From Bactericera cockerelli (Eukaryota; Arthropoda; Insecta; Hemiptera; Triozidae): DNA of 64,000 nucleotides. The translations under genes were made by a program, and so were the position numbers. This document shows positions 1 through 11,800 of this stretch, one piece after another. Each line of letters opens with the position of its first letter. Position 1 is the first letter of the stretch. Location of the stretch: the NCBI GenBank assembly GCA_024516035.1, contig CM044961.1:4350378-4414377 (forward strand). Reading direction: 5' to 3'. Below the pieces are notes generated by a model, which was not told the DNA's origin, ran no database searches, and saw nothing but the letters and a program-made list of their open reading frames with translations.

Positions 1-240
1 TGGCACCTCCATTTTGTACATGGCTCGTCCACTAAAAATAAATTTTGTACTTTGCACATCCATTTAAAAAAAAATTGTACTTGGCACATCCACGGAAAAG
101 AAATTTTGTACTTGGCACATCTATGGAAAAGAAATTTTGTACTTGGCACCTTCACTAAAAACGAATTTTTGTACTTGGCACCTTCACTAAAAACGAATTT
201 TTGTACTTGGCACCTCCACTAAAAAGAAAATTTTGTACAG
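1..240. repeat. Minisatellite, about 32-bp unit
   Basis: About seven degenerate copies of a unit built around 'ttttgtacttggcacctcc' followed by an A-rich stretch. The array runs off the left edge of the window, so its full length is unknown. No coding potential is seen. Confidence 0.85.
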
Positions 241-404
241 AGTTCAGACAATGTGAATTTTATTTGAAATTTTAACCACAGCCTAATTTTTTAGGAATCT
301 AAACCTAACTTGCCATCTAATTAAAACCATCGTCCTTAATACCACCATTACCACCAATCATCGTCATTAATGCATTATCAGTTCTTATAAAGTGTTTCTG
401 GTCT

Positions 405-590
405 GGTTTGGTAATTCAAGCAGCGCAGCGTGGGGATCCGTTATTTCGAATCCCAACATTCCTCATTAATTTGAGTTTGTGACCACATAATAAAAGACTC
501 CGATTGGGTTAGGTGTTAGAAATTGCTTAAGTATTAACCTCGCCTGGTGGTTACCTTCCATTAAAGCGTATTATTATTAGTTATTATGCA
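405..590 (+). repeat. SINE-A copy (tRNA-derived)
   Basis: A diverged tRNA-like head (box B-like 'ttcgaatccca') is followed by the family body 'gagtttgtgaccacataata', then 'ctcgcctggtggttacct' and an ATT-rich tail. Other copies in the window are at 22776, 26045, 27645, 29105, 47400 and 55320. Family names A to F are local labels used only in this annotation. Confidence 0.8.
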
Positions 591-1199
591 CTATGTTTAT
601 TTACAGTATTTCTAAGTTCTCTATTCTTAGCAGTTAGCAGTTTTTTTTAGCTCTGCATATTATTATGAAAACTCTTTCAAGATTTTGATGAAATTTTTAT
701 TGAAGTTTACCGGTGGTTTATTCAACTCTTCAAGTAAATGGTAAAGTTTACTCTTGTGTCCTATCGTCGGCATATATCTTTTATTTATAGTTATACCACA
801 GTCAAATCCATGACAAAAAAGGGTATTTTTTTCAATGGAATCAAACGCCTCTCAAAAATTAATTAATTGATCTTTTGTTTTTCTTACATAGCGTGATGAT
901 TGAGAAAATCAGAGGTCCTGAAAGACATGGTAGACGAATTAATGTATACAAAGGCAGTGAAGGTGGATAGTGAACACATTACGGCCACGCCTTGGTATAA
1001 ATGATTCAGTCCCTTTACAAAATACCGTAATTTTTGATTATTATTAGTCACTTATCAGACTTTCATACTAAAGCACAGGTTGAACAGCTCTTATTATTCT
1101 ACAAGCAAGGCCAACCCACACTGTAACGGATACAGGAATGATTGTTAAAAAAAAGATTGATTTCATGTATTTTTGTTAGACCGCATACAAAATTGTACA

Positions 1200-1330
1200 T
1201 CTATTGTTGGTAATCATATTTGTATTAATCACAGGAGTGATATCACTAACACTCAAACAAAAGTCTTCCTGAAAATCACCGTACTTGGGATTCGAACCAC
1301 CGACCTCCAGGTTACGAGTTGTTTCAGCCA
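1200..1330 (-). repeat. SINE-B copy (tRNA-derived)
   Basis: The reverse strand carries the SINE-B head with 'ggaggtcggtggttcgaat' and the body ending in 'gtgattaatacaaatatga'. The copy is diverged. Confidence 0.7.
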
Positions 1331-1454
1331 TTAATTTCGGTTCACTTTATATAAATTTGTTTCTTTGTGTTATTATATTGCAATTTTAGTTTATTTTACG
1401 GTAGCGCAGCACTTTTCCGTATCTTTGTTAACGTAACATCATATTTTTGCCTAT

Positions 1455-1640
1455 AATTCCGCCACTGGTGGCTGCTTACATTAAAGCAGCTACTCATTTT
1501 TCCTCACGAGGTACGAGTGGACCCCGAACACTGAACACCCAAGTACAGAGCAGAAAAAATCCTGCTCCGCCGGAGATCGAACCCAGGTCACCGTGCTTGC
1601 AATACCTAGCGCGCTAACTCACTCGGCCACGGTGACTACT
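1455..1640 (-). repeat. SINE-F copy (tRNA-derived)
   Basis: The reverse strand reads a tRNA-like head with a box B-like segment ('gggttcgatctccggcgg'), then 'gcaggattttttctgctct' and a body about protein-free 'cctcgtgaggaaaaatgag'. The same family is at 36125-36285 and 53830-54000. Confidence 0.75.
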
Positions 1641-1813
1641 CGGTTCACTTTATCAATGAGTGATCCTATAAAAAAAAAATAGGATAGATTAGACACTAGG
1701 AGAGTCCTACTTCTTATCTGACCTGGTTCTACAGTTCGAGTGGAAACTCCATAGAATGAACACTGCAACCTACTGACTAATGAGTCCTATTGTGAGTAGT
1801 ATGACCAATAGCC

Positions 1814-1969
1814 CGTTCCAAAAACACTCTCCACTCTCAAAATCTCCGAATCTCCGTTTCAACCGTCACACAACGCACTCTGATTGGTTATTGCGTTCAA
1901 ATTAACCAATCAGAGTGCGTTGTGTGACTGTTGAAAGGGAGATTATGAGAGTGGAGAGTGTTTCTGGTA
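1814..1969. mobile_element. Hairpin MITE, arms about 70 bp
   Basis: The left arm (about 1814-1890) and right arm (about 1903-1969) are inverted copies; both contain the segment beginning 'cacaacgcactctgattggt' on one strand. The spacer is about 12 bases. The left arm has a 9-base insertion. A transcript would fold into an almost perfect stem. Confidence 0.8.
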
Positions 1970-1984
1970 CGAGCTGCTGATTTG

Positions 1985-2300
1985 AGATGTTCTGGGCGGT
2001 GGGGATTCACTCTCCATTCGTTGGGAATCATATAACCTACATTAACTTCACCCAGCCTGCGGCCAAAATATGCCAGCCTCACGTGTTTCCTACTTCGGAG
2101 GCAACATTCTCAACACAGGTTTTTTACTTTTAAAAAGTTTACCATTCTATTATTTTAAAATCTGTATTAGTATAATATAATAAATAAATGAAAAAAAAAA
2201 AAAACAGATTTAAAAAATTCTGCCCAACCCATAATCGAACTCAGGATCTCTGGACCACGGAGAGTATGATTGTTACACGGAGGCTGGCTTGGACAGTCCT
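1985..2300 (-). repeat. SINE-E copy (tRNA-derived)
   Basis: The reverse strand has the tRNA-like head (near 2225-2290), a short spacer and the body 'gtgaggctggcatattttgg...' with the family signature 'gggtgaagttaatgtaggtt'. Other copies are at 11795, 38980, 45190 and 47720. Confidence 0.7.
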
Positions 2301-3460
2301 GGCGAAATAGACAAGGAAGACCATCCCACACTAAAAATATAAACATACAACACTGTAACGGATGCAGAAATGATTAATAACATGTTACAATGACACTCCT
2401 GGTGCACTTAATGTCGACAATCTATCTCAATATTTATTGTCATCTGCAATCTATCTCAATACATCTCAATTCAGCCATTATTTTTGATGAGCAACTGTAT
2501 CAATTGTTCAATTGCGATTAATATCCCTTCTGAAACCAAGCTACGGATTTCAATGAAAACAGTACGGACATTGCATTCAATTTTTACTTCTTTTTTTTTA
2601 GCAATTTAGAAAATTTAGAGTTTTTATGTTAATTAGTCGGTTTTGTATGTGGTTTTGAGAAAATAGTTAAATTTGAATTTATCAGCGTTCAGTGTCAAAC
2701 TGTTGGAAGATTTCAAATGCTTCTTTTTTTCATGTTTTTTTTTAATATACATTAATGACAGATTAAGTTAACTAGTTAAAATTTTCAAAGGCGGTTTTAA
2801 TTACCTTTAACTTTCTATACATAAACGCAGTAAACGTGTTATTTTGTGTGATATATCTCTATTTGTCTTTTTGATACAAATACCTAGAAGATTTTGGTAA
2901 GTACATTAATGAAAGAGATTGATTGCGTCGATTAGGTATTAGGTATATTTTATTTTGTTATTCAACATCCCTTTCAATTGCTCAGAGGGCTAAGTTCATA
3001 TCGAGACGGGGGTTTTACCCTCCACTCGCTGGAAACGTAAGGGGCTTGTAAACGAGCAATTTTTGTCCAGTTGTATGTTACTGGCCACACCTGCCAGGCA
3101 ATTTTGATCAATTCCCAGTCAATGTCTGGCAACATAATAGTGTTGCAGGGCATTGAGCATTGTTACCATTACAAATACTTTATTTATACTGCCGGTGTAA
3201 GACTAAATAGTCACAATGGATCTAAATAGAGGTCGGTGTGATAATAAGTGCTGCTCTTGTAGAACTCCAACCAGTTTATAATAATAAAAAAACATAAAAA
3301 AAACTAAATAGTCCCTTTGCATTTTAAAAAAATGTTGCTCAATATTTTGGCAATATTACGGTTAAGTGGCGAACTCGAAAAGTGAGAACTTCTATGATTC
3401 GAATATTGTGATATCACCATTCTGATTTACTGCACCCGAGTTACGGCCCGACGCGACGTT
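2301..3460. other. AT-rich upstream sequence, no gene seen
   Basis: No supported ORF, RNA gene or clear full repeat. 3000-3060 and 3220-3260 resemble diverged parts of repeats seen elsewhere. Confidence 0.5.
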
Positions 3461-3510
3461 AGGTTAGGTTAGGTTGGCCATGGCTCTATGCGAAAGCGGT
3501 TCTGGGGCAC

Positions 3511-3544
<34 letters not shown>

Positions 3545-3545
3545 G
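3461..3545 (+). repeat. TTAGG-type motif plus SINE-D tail
   Basis: Three and a half copies of a TTAGG-type repeat ('gttaggttaggttaggtt') precede 'atgcgaaagcggttctgg' and a 24-base A-run. The last part matches the 3' end of the fuller SINE-D copy at 25432. The telomere-like motif is too short to be telomeric DNA. Confidence 0.6.
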
Positions 3546-3589
3546 GTTGGCCATGACTCTATAACAAAATAAGACAATGGAGTGAACAG

Positions 3590-3935
3590 GCATGAAAACA
3601 AGCGATCAATCAATCACACAACCAATCATTCATACAGTGAAAGATGATGGTATCAACACCTGGCTGGGGAACGTTAAACAGGGAGGACACCAGTGTCTCG
3701 CTAGAGGACTATTTTAAACAAAGAACTGACTAGCTAACCCCTACAAGCCAGGCTAGCTTACAGTTTCCTAAGGGTTTAATGGCTTACAAAGAAAAAGTCC
3801 AAGTCCTCATTATGGTTGATCGCACGTAGAAATATCTTGTTCAGGACGAGCCAACTTTGAAAGAAAGTTGGCTGGAGACCATCACTCCCGCCTCTAGCTG
3901 TAGCCAAGCTGGTTACAACAACAACAACAACACAT
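3590..3935 (+). repeat. Interspersed repeat G
   Basis: Shares 'acaccagtgtctcgctagag', 'aagccaggctagctt', 'atggttgatcgcac' and 'ggagaccatcactccc' in the same order with 28130-28395, 45035-45190 and 56640-56870. Function and class are unknown; no coding capacity is seen. Confidence 0.75.
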
Positions 3936-3939
3936 GGTA

Positions 3940-5732
3940 TTACTACTAATTCTGCTGTAAGATTAAGGATAAGATTAGGGATAGGGACGGCAAATAGGAG
4001 GAAACAATAAGGCCACGCAAATCAATTCGGCCGAAACCAGGCTCCACAGATTTGATGAACACTGATTGACAAAGTACCTAACTTGTTTGACTTTATAGAC
4101 ACAGAGCAGAGATGAACATTTTTTTTTTTTTAGGTAGATATTCTTAGATACCGATGCTAGGTCTAAGCTCATTTAGATGTAAGGTCAAGTGATCAATTTT
4201 CACCAACACCCTTAAATCTTCATGAACTTGGACCTAGCAGGGACATCTCGACCCAGCCATGAGGTACATTGGTAAAATTGTATGAGCGCCCAACAACACT
4301 TCACAAGTATGCAATGTGCGAATCATTTAAAAGGAGATTATAAATATCATGTAGGAATATTCCTCTTCTCTCACTTTGCCTTTTCCCTAACCTATTTAGG
4401 GTCGGTATTGTTTGTTTAACCTCTTCCTCATGTTTGAGGTTAGTTGGTTCTGTCACCTTTTACGGCTGGACGCCCTTCTTAGCGCCCACCCTGTTAAGGG
4501 CGCCAAAGATTTTTGTGGTACTGTCTTTTTGCTCGACATCGCAGGAACCAAATTTGTAACGTGCCCTAGTTAGGCGTTGATGTAGGAATATAGATAATGA
4601 TAAAATTATTGATCATTTCCACAATGAAAATCATCAATTTTATTATTGATAATAATAAGGTATCACTCTTTATTGAGGTAATTACAAATAAACATAGGTT
4701 TAAACAACAATATGTTCATAGGAAGCCACGTTCAATTAATATTGAGACATTTGTTTATGATTTGAGTAGTTGAGAGTATCTATATTAAATATAATACTAT
4801 ATTAAATTGATACTTACTGATGTTTACCTTATTGCCCCGAAAATTTGTTGTGAACTATTTTTTATGATTAAATAAAACATATTTTAACCTTGGGTTCATA
4901 AGTACCCCAAGAATTCCATAGTTTTTATTTTATTTTATTTTTAACTTATCTCTCAACTACATGGTCATAATAAATCAAGACGCGTGATTTTACCCACCAT
5001 TTGTTAACCAAAAAAACCAGCTAATCAAACCAGGCTGACACAGCCTGAGTGGGGCCAAAAATAGACAATCGAACCTTGATTGCCTCTCAGAATTTTATTT
5101 TTAAGGTGTATTGGTCATGTCTTATTTTCACAGTTCGATTTATTTTTGATATATCCATTCTTCTCTTTGCTTCACTGATTCAAAAACACTAGCGCCAGCG
5201 TACGTTGTATTGCATAGAATGCATAGATAGTAATATTGTAGTTAATGGTTCTTTTCCACTTGTCAGCCAATCTTTCACTAAAGGTCGAATTAAAAAATAG
5301 GATTAAAAATTAAATATGGCTTTTACAAGTATGTAAATATGGCTTCTATGTTTTCACAATTTATTGACAATCATTAACGTGTGCTAATAATGATTATTTT
5401 TGTAAAATAAAATAAAAATTAAACAGGAATACATAATAAATTAATATTGAATTCAATCATACTTAAAAGTATTATCAATTTGATTGTATGTTCTTAACGT
5501 CACTTTTAACTTCATTTAAGTATCGTTTCAGGTTTTACCCCCTTTCATCACATTTAAATAAATTTATTATTAAAAATTTAATCTTAAAATTTTAAATGTG
5601 AATTGAAATAAAAAGTATTAACATAATTATGTAACACATGATGTCGCATAAATTAAAAGATAACAAGTGCTTGGATAGTTTTGATATTTACTGTGAACAA
5701 ATTTCGTTATTCAACTGTGGTTTCAATTCATA
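3940..5732. other. Upstream region of tau, no exon identified
   Basis: Strongly AT-rich. A 5' untranslated exon and promoter must lie here or outside the window, but no TATA/Inr arrangement could be assigned with confidence. Confidence 0.4.
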
Positions 5733-5816
5733 ATGGAGGCTCAAGAATATACTCCCAAATTGGTGAACGGAGGTCATTCACCTGAACTCATTGGGACGGT
5801 TGAATCAACCAAAATG
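5733..5816 (+). CDS. tau: tau exon 1 (start codon)
   Basis: ATG at 5733 in context 'tcataATGG' opens 28 codons ([14 protein letters not shown]...) and ends at a strong donor ATG|GTAAGT, phase 0. It joins in frame to the 8749 exon. No competing ATG is seen in the same exon upstream. Confidence 0.75.
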
Positions 5817-8800
5817 GTAAGTACAGTATTTTTCATATAATTTTAATATTTATTCACTCTTTTCAACGAGGAAATAGTGCGAGTATGCTGGGAACTCTAC
5901 CCTCTTCTGAAACATTGGAAGAAATGTATTATCTCTTAAGTTCCCTTAAAAAAATAACCAAACAAACATTAATTATTTATTTTTTCAACAATAATTAAAA
6001 CATCTTTGAAAAGGGTTTGTCCTAATTTCAGTTTTTTTTTTTAACTTCATGGTAAGGCATCCCGTAAAAAAATGAATATTAATTTTCCGTTATCAGTATT
6101 ATACTAGTAACTAGCAGACTCAACCGACCTCAGTATCTTGATCGATAAAGCGGCAGACTTGTAACCTGGAGGTTGGTGGTTCAAGTCACGGTTTCAAAGC
6201 GTAGATTTAGTAAAACGAGTTTTGAGTAGTTGTGACATCACGAAAATGATTAACACAAATACCTATGATAACTAACTATAGTAGAATCACCGACCTCAGT
6301 AACTTGATCGATAAGGCGGCGGACTTGTAACCTGAAGGTCGGTGGCTCATGTCCCGAATTAAGCGTATATTTAGCAAAGCGAGTTTGAGTAGTTGTAATG
6401 TGATCTCACAAAAGTGATTTTTGAAGCTCCTGAGTTAATATAAGGAGATAATTCAATCTAACTTATAGAAAATTTAAAAGTTATTATTATTATAACATCC
6501 ATGTTTTCGATGACAAATATTAGTAATGTCATTTTTAGGTACATAATATTATGTACATTGTACCTGTCCTATATTTATATTTTGTTTTCAAAAAAACATG
6601 GAGGCAGTTAGAAGCTTTCGAAACAGGTTAAGTCTTTAGTAGGAAGATTTCTGTAAAATTCAGGAATACCGGGGTAACATTAGACACAATGAAACCAGCA
6701 ATATTGATTCTAGAAATTATTTTGAATTAGGTAAACACATTTATTTATTTTTTCGTAATTTTTTAGTAATATCATGAAAAAAGGATAAGAATTAATTTGA
6801 GGATATAAGAAATATAAGGTATTTTTTAAATCACAAAAAGGTAAATGTATTTTTCCGATTTAATGGAGAATATTTCATAATTATGATAAATCTTAAGTAT
6901 AGTTATATAATTATTTGATGACATAACATTTAAAGGTAGTAAATGGCATCCATCTTTTCTTCTGTTGGTAATACTGTCATTATACTTGCAGCATTACCTC
7001 GCTCTATGATGAGACTTATTCTTTGTTTTAAATATGTTTTGGCAGCGGTTTTCTCAATCATTTTCTTTCCTATTTTATCAATACATTGATTTGACCGTGG
7101 ATAAATAACAATAATAATGATATCGCCTTATTTATACTGCCCGATTAGGACTATTAAGTCCCATATTAAAGCAGTAAGCCCAAGACGTTTTATTATGTGG
7201 TAAAAATCCCAAATGGGAGGATCACTTTTCATGTCCCGGCTGGGTTCGAACCCGCGACTTCTGGAATCTCTGGATTCACAGAGTGCCGCCTTTACCACTT
7301 AGCTACAGGGACAGACTGCTACACTAAAATAAAGACATGCCACACTAAGAACTAGTAGTAGATAGATATAAATCCTCAGGATCAGTTTTGGTCACGAGTT
7401 TTATACATATTTTTTTTTTTAATGCCTAAATTCTATAGTTTAATTTTGTCTAAATAGGTTGTGTTGTCAAAATAGGTTGACAATAATAATAATACAACAG
7501 CTATAGGTAATTTTATTTGCTCCATTAATATGTGACCTTGAGCTTCAGGAAAATTTATGTCCAAGTAACCCCATTTTCCCTTACACAAAATGTTCTAGAA
7601 AGACTTGAGGGGAACAGAAAAAAAAAAACATTTGAAAAATAACTTCACAGATATATTTCGTACAACTAACTTCACAGATATATTTTTTGCTCGTGTTGTT
7701 CCTCTGACACGAAATTCGAGGGAAAAATAAATAAAAACAATAAACTGTTTGTACCAGTCTCCAAATCATTTTTTAAATCTCCTATGTCATTCTCGTATTT
7801 CGTGTTTTCTAGCTTCTACAGCGTTTTCCTTACCTTCAGATATGTGTATTTCATTTGAGCATTTTTCTTTCTTTAAAGTAATAGCTGTTTCTGTTCCAAC
7901 ATAAAATTCTCCTTATTATTGGACATTTTCTTGTTCCCCATTGTTTCAGCAGTTTTATTATTTTCCGTGATACCTAGTTTCTGTAATTTTAATTTCATAT
8001 TTTGCAGGATTTTATTGGTTTCCTTCGAATTTTATTTTTGAGTCAATTAAATTTGGATTTTATTCGTAACATTTATTCAATTCTAAAGACAAAGAGTTAA
8101 TTAACAATTTGGTTTAATTTGGTTAAATTATTTTTCAGATAAGTATGAATATGTTTTTTTTTGAATAAGAAATTTCATTTAGTCAATTTAGATTAGATAT
8201 CAGAATTTACAGGTGAAATAAAAATAATTGATTTGAAATGAAATAATTCCAGAGAAGCAATTATTATTGGAAATTTAATACAATTGGCTATGTTAAATAG
8301 GTTGATTTATATTAAAAATTGCAAGTGATATATGAGTACAACATACATAGGTTATAATATTTTAAATTATTCTAAACAAAATCAATATTCAACTACCTTT
8401 TACTTACCTCAAAATATTGATGTGATTGTATTTTTTTTTCATAACCTTAGGTACTTACCTATTCTGAACATATTTTATGTGTCTACGAGCATTATACTGA
8501 ACTCTAAATAAATAAATATACCCAAAAATTATTCTTGAAAACATCGTTTTAAAGGAATAGATAAATGAAATTACACAGAAAAATGATCTACCCGATCGAA
8601 CACTAAACGAATCACACGAATGTAACGGGATTTATTTTCAATACAAATGTTTTTTTTTTAATTTTTGGACCTCAAGTAGTTAAATTAATTCTCTCCTCCT
8701 CCCCCCGCCCCTTAACACCCATCTAACTCTTATCCTTTTCTTTTTCAGGTACTAACGTCCGAAAACAAGCTCCAATCAAATTCTGTGAAACTCGACTCGA

Positions 8801-11800
8801 CATTACCAAGTCAGTATTATACGCCCAACAACCAACCGTCAACTGGCCCCAACAGTCAATCCGGTAACCCTCCTCCACCTCCCAACCAATTAGGAAACTA
8901 CCCACCCCGAGCACCTCAGCAGTTCAACAGTCAGCCATACAATCCTCAACAGTTTCAGCCCAGAGGACCACAACAGGGACCTGTGCTAAGAAGAGCAGAC
9001 AGCCGAAGCTACATCCCACCACAACAGGGAAACCTACCACCTGGTGTTCCAGGTCAACAAAGATTACCCTTGAATTTTCAACCCCAAAACTGGAATCGAC
9101 CACTGCGTCCTCCTATCAGACCGGAACAATTCCGACCCCACGGTTCAAACAGTGACCAGTACAGACCACAGCAAGTGAGACAGAATAGTGAGCAATACAG
9201 ACCACTGGAGAGCAACAACTACAGACCTATTGACAGCAATAGAAGTAACTCCACCGAGCAGTCAAGACCCGTGACAGAACAAGCAAAACCCCAGGGAGAA
9301 TACCCGCCCAGTGATAGAAGACCAAGTGACTCTTACAATCCTCCACCGTCCGGACAGTACTATCAACAAAACCAACAACAGCGTCAACAACAGATACCAA
9401 GTCAACAACAGCCTGGGCCATATCCCACACAGAGACCTCCGCTGATTCGGAAGCCATCACCTTGGTTGCTGCTCAAAGAGAAACTACCACCTCACATTCA
9501 AGGAAATCGTTTTCCGTTTCCTTTGAGAAATTCTACACCAGACAACATGAGTCAAAGCAGAAGTCCTTCAGCTGACCAAAGACCTCAACCTGGCAATCCA
9601 CTTCAATATAATGGACAACCACCAACACCTGTAATCAACACTCCTAATTCTCAAATGGAGCGAACCACGCTGAACTTCTCAATGGCTGACATGCCTCCAA
9701 GGCAGATCCCACCCAACGTCCGTCCCATTCGTCCTCTCATGCGAGTTGACTCTAGGATGATGTCTCCCAGTGATCCAAACTTCAGAATGCCTCTTCGTCC
9801 AGGCATGATGCCAGGCGGGGGCAGAGACTCTCCCTCGGGACCTCCAGGGATGCGCATGCCCAACTATCCTGAGAACCCCAACTACCAGAGACCTCCTGGG
9901 TTGAGCTCCTCTCAACCCTCTAGCACCACTAGCAGTACACCCAAGTCTCATCGCTCCTCTATCGACGAAGATGAAGACGTAAACAGGAGAGATTTACCGC
10001 CCCGACCGCCACCTGCCGGAGGGAACATCGATCAGAGACTTCTGCAGGAAAAGAGACTTCTGAACCAGAGAGATTCAAATTCTAGTTTCAAAATGGATGA
10101 ATTTGCAAATCAGAATGGAAGAAATCTATTACGACCTGAGATGGTGAGAATGGACACTCCGCCTCTTCCTGAAGTGATTCAAAAGGATGGAAGACCTCCG
10201 TTTGAAAGTTCCAGATGGTCGGTGGACTCTCCAGTGAAACCAAATCGCCCGACGGACTTGAAAATTCTGGACGGGAAGAGCAACAACTCCGGACGCACAC
10301 CCACTACTCCGATGACTCCGACTTCTGGTGATCTGAAAAGACATTCCAGTTTGCGTCAGTCGAAAAGATACTTCAGCAAAGGTTCGAATTTTCACCATTC
10401 ATGTAGAAATGAACACACTAAACAAGTTTTTTAGATGCTTCTTGCTAGCGCACCAAAAAATTTGCTTCTAATTTATAACAATAAGAAAACATTTTGTGTT
10501 ATACCTTCATTTTGTGCTACTTCGGTTGTCCGATCTCTAAAGCTTTAGATGTCAGGAGCTTGAAAATTCAGTTTTACAGAGGTGTAGTACAGAAATCCTG
10601 CCATGTATAATATAAAATTGCTTACATAGAAGGTTAAATTTACATGTTAATTTTTTATCTTATTAGTGACTAAATCCCGTCATTTTCTCATCTATTTCAA
10701 GATTAATAATATAATTTTACAAGACTTCATGTCTTACTAGGAAATGTACACAATCAATTTTCATCCAAATAAACGAAGAACAAAATAAATAGACGCTTTT
10801 TCAATACCTCTGAGGAGCAAAGTCCAGATTTTGCGTACTGTCTTAGATGGGAAAACTGATTCTAAGTCATGACTAAACTTCTCGATTTTGTCTATTTATT
10901 TCGCCCCTCGCCTTCATTTTACCTTTTTTTGAGAACGAGACTTTCCTTTGCGATTTCCTTTTTTTTCCGGACCGTAAAGACCGATTAATGCTGTCAAAAA
11001 TCTGCAACGAAACTAAACGGTGAAAACAGCAGTCTCCATTTCTCAGAATACTGACCTTACCGGTGAGTCGTACAACGTATAATTTTCAGCTTCACAGCTG
11101 TGAGAGCACCACGGTCTATTAACCGCTGTCAACCGTTGCAATTGGACTAGAATCAGCGTCTCTCAAACTGTGTTCGTAAAATTTACATCGGTCATTTGGT
11201 GCTCCGTGGCAAAATTATTAGTTTGATAACCGCTGGACTGGATAATCTAGTTATTCGAACTGTCCAGCGAGCGTTTAATGTGTCCAGATTTCTACATAGT
11301 CTTCTAATAGTTTATTTCTTGTAACTTTTACTTTGATTAGGTATTTTTAACTGTGTAGGTATGTCTAGGGCTCTATTACTTATGTCTAGTAAAATCTGAT
11401 TCTAGCGTCCAAACACAATACTCTGTCACGAATTTCACAAATTCTCTAAAAAATAATAATAATATATGTCACCTTATTTATACTGCCCGAATAGGTCTAA
11501 TGAGCCTTATTATTTCAGCAAATAGCCCTATTATCAGGTGGTCAAAATCCCAAAGTGGAGGATTACTTGTATCCCGACTAGGTTTTGCAGCCCTTACCTC
11601 TGAATTCTCTACCGATATTGACAAATATTCTTATATGACTTTTTCATTATCTTTCTCATATATCTTCTCCTACTTTCAACATCCCTTACCTTTATCCCAC
11701 ATTAGCTTATGATGCTATTGGGGTCGGCATTGTTCAACAGCTGGATTTGCATTTTTACAGCTGGATGCCCTTCCTAACGCCAACGGCTCTATTTGGTTTT

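Noticed and set aside
3461..3480. Telomere sequence (TTAGG)n
   Set aside because: Only about three units, internal and next to a SINE tail.
9227..9951. Several 70-90-residue - strand frames in tau exon 2
   Set aside because: Shadows of the Pro/Gln-rich coding sequence with no conserved features.
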